From positions 1-32,592 of the IMG/VR virus record IMGVR_UViG_3300031857_018627: 32,592 bases of DNA. One strand, given 5' to 3'. Position 1 is the stretch's first letter. Each line of letters starts with the position of its first letter. A program made the translations under genes and the position numbers. This DNA comes from a virus. The notes beneath the pieces were generated by a model, which was not told the origin of the DNA, did no database searches, and saw only the letters and a list, made by a program, of their open reading frames with translations. Shown one piece after another: positions 31,053 to 32,592 of this stretch.

Positions 31053-32521
31053 TTTGTATTTTCATTTATTTCGTCTTCTGATAAAATTTTGTAATTTAAA
31101 TAATTCAATCCTATCTTTTTAGTATCCACCTTTCCTGTCAAAACCTCTTCAAAGTATATTTGAGAATTTTGAACAATATCTGGATCCCAGCTATAAAACT
31201 TTTCAGTTATTTTATCATCATCATCGTGGATAAGTGATTGATATTTACCCATAATTCTAGATGGTACTGAAAGTTTTGATGTTTTTTCAATAACCGCTTC
31301 TTTTATGAATTTAGAGTATTCGGTAAAATCTAAAGAGTGCACCTTAACATGATTCATTGTCAAAGATGAATCTAATATAAAATCATGATAGATTTTATTG
31401 AAGTTTATATTAAGAACCGGCTCTAAATCGGTATTTTGTTTCTTATTATTATAGCCCTCTAAATAAAGATTATCAATTTCTCTTTGTTCTAAAACATAAT
31501 CAAACATTAAAAGATTAGATAATTTACCCTTATATGGAGATGAATTTAAACTAGCACATCCTATGTAAATTGGTTGATAACTATAATCAATTAACGGTGT
31601 AACAATATATGGCTGTTGGTCGCCTGTGTATGGAACTTTTACACTATTGAGATATAATTCAACTACCTCTTTATTGTAATCAACTACCATTGCAACATGA
31701 TTCCAAACTCCTAATTCATATCGTTTGTATGCAAAACAGTATTGTCTATCATTATCATAAACATTAACTCTAATTGTTCCATCATTTTGCAATGATATAC
31801 CAGTGTTAAATCCAGGCCAACTAACTAAGTATTCTTCTTCTTTAGCAATCTCATCTTTACTAAACCAAAGAGATACACTAAAACTATCTTTTGTTAAATC
31901 CTTTATCTGATTATTCGGAAATATTTTTAAGTATAAATCATTATCTTTGAAATCTATGTATTTTACTCTTTCCGAATACTTTTTATCGGTTATTTTTATT
32001 TTCTCAAATTCATAATACGAGTCTATGCGAGGAAAAACAATTTCTTCATCTAACTCTATATCATTAATTCTACATCTATGAAGTAAATCTAAATCAGCAA
32101 AACCCCATCCATAATACTCATTAGAATACCCATTAACGGCTTCAAAATCTTCTTTAGAGAACATTACTACTCCACCAAAATATTCCAAATATGGGAGTTT
32201 AAATGTGTGCGCAGATACCTTAGTAGCCATGTGTACAGGATAACCTCCAATGTGAATATAATTGTAATCACAATCATCACTTACCGGCAACATATCAATA
32301 TCATGAAAGCAGAAATAATCGAATCCTTCTTTGAATAAAGAGAATCCAATATTACATAACTTACCATAATTAAATGGTTTATCATCAGCCTGTTCAACTA
32401 TAAAAATTTTGTAATCCACATCTTTATTCTTAAAGAATTCTGTCATGTGTGGAACGAAGGTATCCAACTGCTCCCTTCTATCTCTATACGGAACTATTAT
32501 TGCTATTTTAGCACCTGTCAT
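31031..32521 (-). CDS. GT7 galactosyltransferase-like protein with inserted LamG-like domain, copy 1
   Basis: This 496-residue protein looks like a beta-1,4-galactosyltransferase-type (GT7) enzyme, which transfers a sugar from a nucleotide sugar using a metal ion. The N-terminal half has VPYRDR (about 10-15), a DID metal-site motif (74-76), EYFGG (113-117) and NGYSNEYYGWG (130-140). Residues about 180-400 form a LamG/concanavalin-like beta domain (FSVSLWF, GVWNHVAMVVDY, KGKLSNLLMFDYVL). The GT7 fold then seems to resume: GKYQSLIH with H432 at the metal-ligand position, then GLNYLNYKIL and a final WIKVVL strand. The segment after GWG reads FADLD instead of the usual (G/F)EDDD, so two acidic acceptor-site positions are changed. 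No signal peptide or membrane segment is seen. It is the first of three paralogs in the block. Confidence 0.75.
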   Translation of the reverse strand: MTGAKIAIIVPYRDRREQLDTFVPHMTEFFKNKDVDYKIFIVEQADDKPFNYGKLCNIGFSLFKEGFDYFCFHDIDMLPVSDDCDYNYIHIGGYPVHMATKVSAHTFKLPYLEYFGGVVMFSKEDFEAVNGYSNEYYGWGFADLDLLHRCRINDIELDEEIVFPRIDSYYEFEKIKITDKKYSERVKYIDFKDNDLYLKIFPNNQIKDLTKDSFSVSLWFSKDEIAKEEEYLVSWPGFNTGISLQNDGTIRVNVYDNDRQYCFAYKRYELGVWNHVAMVVDYNKEVVELYLNSVKVPYTGDQQPYIVTPLIDYSYQPIYIGCASLNSSPYKGKLSNLLMFDYVLEQREIDNLYLEGYNNKKQNTDLEPVLNINFNKIYHDFILDSSLTMNHVKVHSLDFTEYSKFIKEAVIEKTSKLSVPSRIMGKYQSLIHDDDDKITEKFYSWDPDIVQNSQIYFEEVLTGKVDTKKIGLNYLNYKILSEDEINENTKWIKVVL

Positions 32522-32592
32522 TATATTAAAACTATTTGTTTGGTTAGTTTATTCCAATTACCGAAAGATACAAAGGATTTTTCAGATTTCCA
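32521..32592 (-). CDS. C-terminal end of an unidentified protein (cut by window edge)
   Basis: A reading frame is open from the right edge for 23 codons and ends at a TAA whose last base is the A of the next gene's ATG (TAATG arrangement). The visible tail ends in NKLTKQIVLI. It is too short to assign. The tight stop/start junction is like the other junctions in this block, which supports a real gene end. It could be another member of the glycosyltransferase group downstream, but nothing here proves that. Confidence 0.5.
   Translation of the reverse strand, partial: WKSEKSFVSFGNWNKLTKQIVLI

Noticed and set aside
1-32592. tRNA genes, integrase or insertion sequences
   Set aside because: No GC-rich cloverleaf-like segment, transposase or recombinase motif, or terminal inverted repeats were noticed, and almost all bases lie in assigned genes.

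Overview
The window reads as part of a tailed-phage genome of the T4-like type (Caudoviricetes). Every gene I accept lies on the minus strand, so transcription runs from high to low coordinates. The anchors are a large terminase (gp17-like, 4815-6398) and a portal protein (gp20-like, 1995-3941). They are followed by genes in the place where T4-like phages carry prohead-core and scaffold genes. The DNA is very AT-rich (by eye about 30% GC). Start codons generally lack a Shine-Dalgarno sequence and several have A-rich leaders, which would fit a Bacteroidota host. That host guess is weak. I see no tRNA, rRNA, CRISPR array, insertion sequence or integrase. No gene-free stretch exceeds 300 bases; the longest spacer is 79 nt (1916-1994).

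Layout in transcription order. (1) 32592-10839: an accessory block of about 21.7 kb with 25 reading frames, the first cut by the window edge. Neighbours overlap or lie within 6 nt of each other throughout, so it looks like one long polycistron. It holds three GT7 (beta-1,4-galactosyltransferase-like) enzymes that appear to carry a LamG-like domain inserted in the catalytic fold; three small proteins; two tandem radical-SAM + LamG gene pairs; an SDR epimerase; a 2OG/Fe(II)-dioxygenase-like protein; a PLP aminotransferase-like protein; a minimal TPP enzyme split into two distant genes; three paralogous glycosyltransferase-like proteins, two of which flank a sulfotransferase-like protein; two tandem SDR + SGNH pairs; and a third SGNH-like protein. 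(2) 10824-7106: a fused adenylyltransferase/ligase-like protein, a second HxD dioxygenase and an Ntn-hydrolase-like protein. (3) 7068-3943: a zinc-finger protein that may be the small terminase, the large terminase, a conserved phage hypothetical and a cupin-like protein. (4) 3941-1: the portal, then three proteins at the prohead-core/scaffold position, the last cut by the left edge.

How the parts may work together. The packaging and portal genes belong to the virion. The large block looks like a glycan or sugar-nucleotide assembly line: epimerases, an aminotransferase and a TPP enzyme could make or tailor unusual sugars; the GT7 and other glycosyltransferase-like proteins could transfer them; the sulfotransferase, SGNH, dioxygenase and radical-SAM proteins could modify them; and the LamG domains could bind the glycan. 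Whether the target is the virion surface, the host envelope or something else cannot be told from sequence. Three duplicated modules (GT7-LamG, radical SAM-LamG, SDR-SGNH) suggest growth by tandem duplication and divergence. In the structural half, a 12-nt AT-rich element recurs in the spacers just upstream of four genes and is a candidate phage-specific control site.
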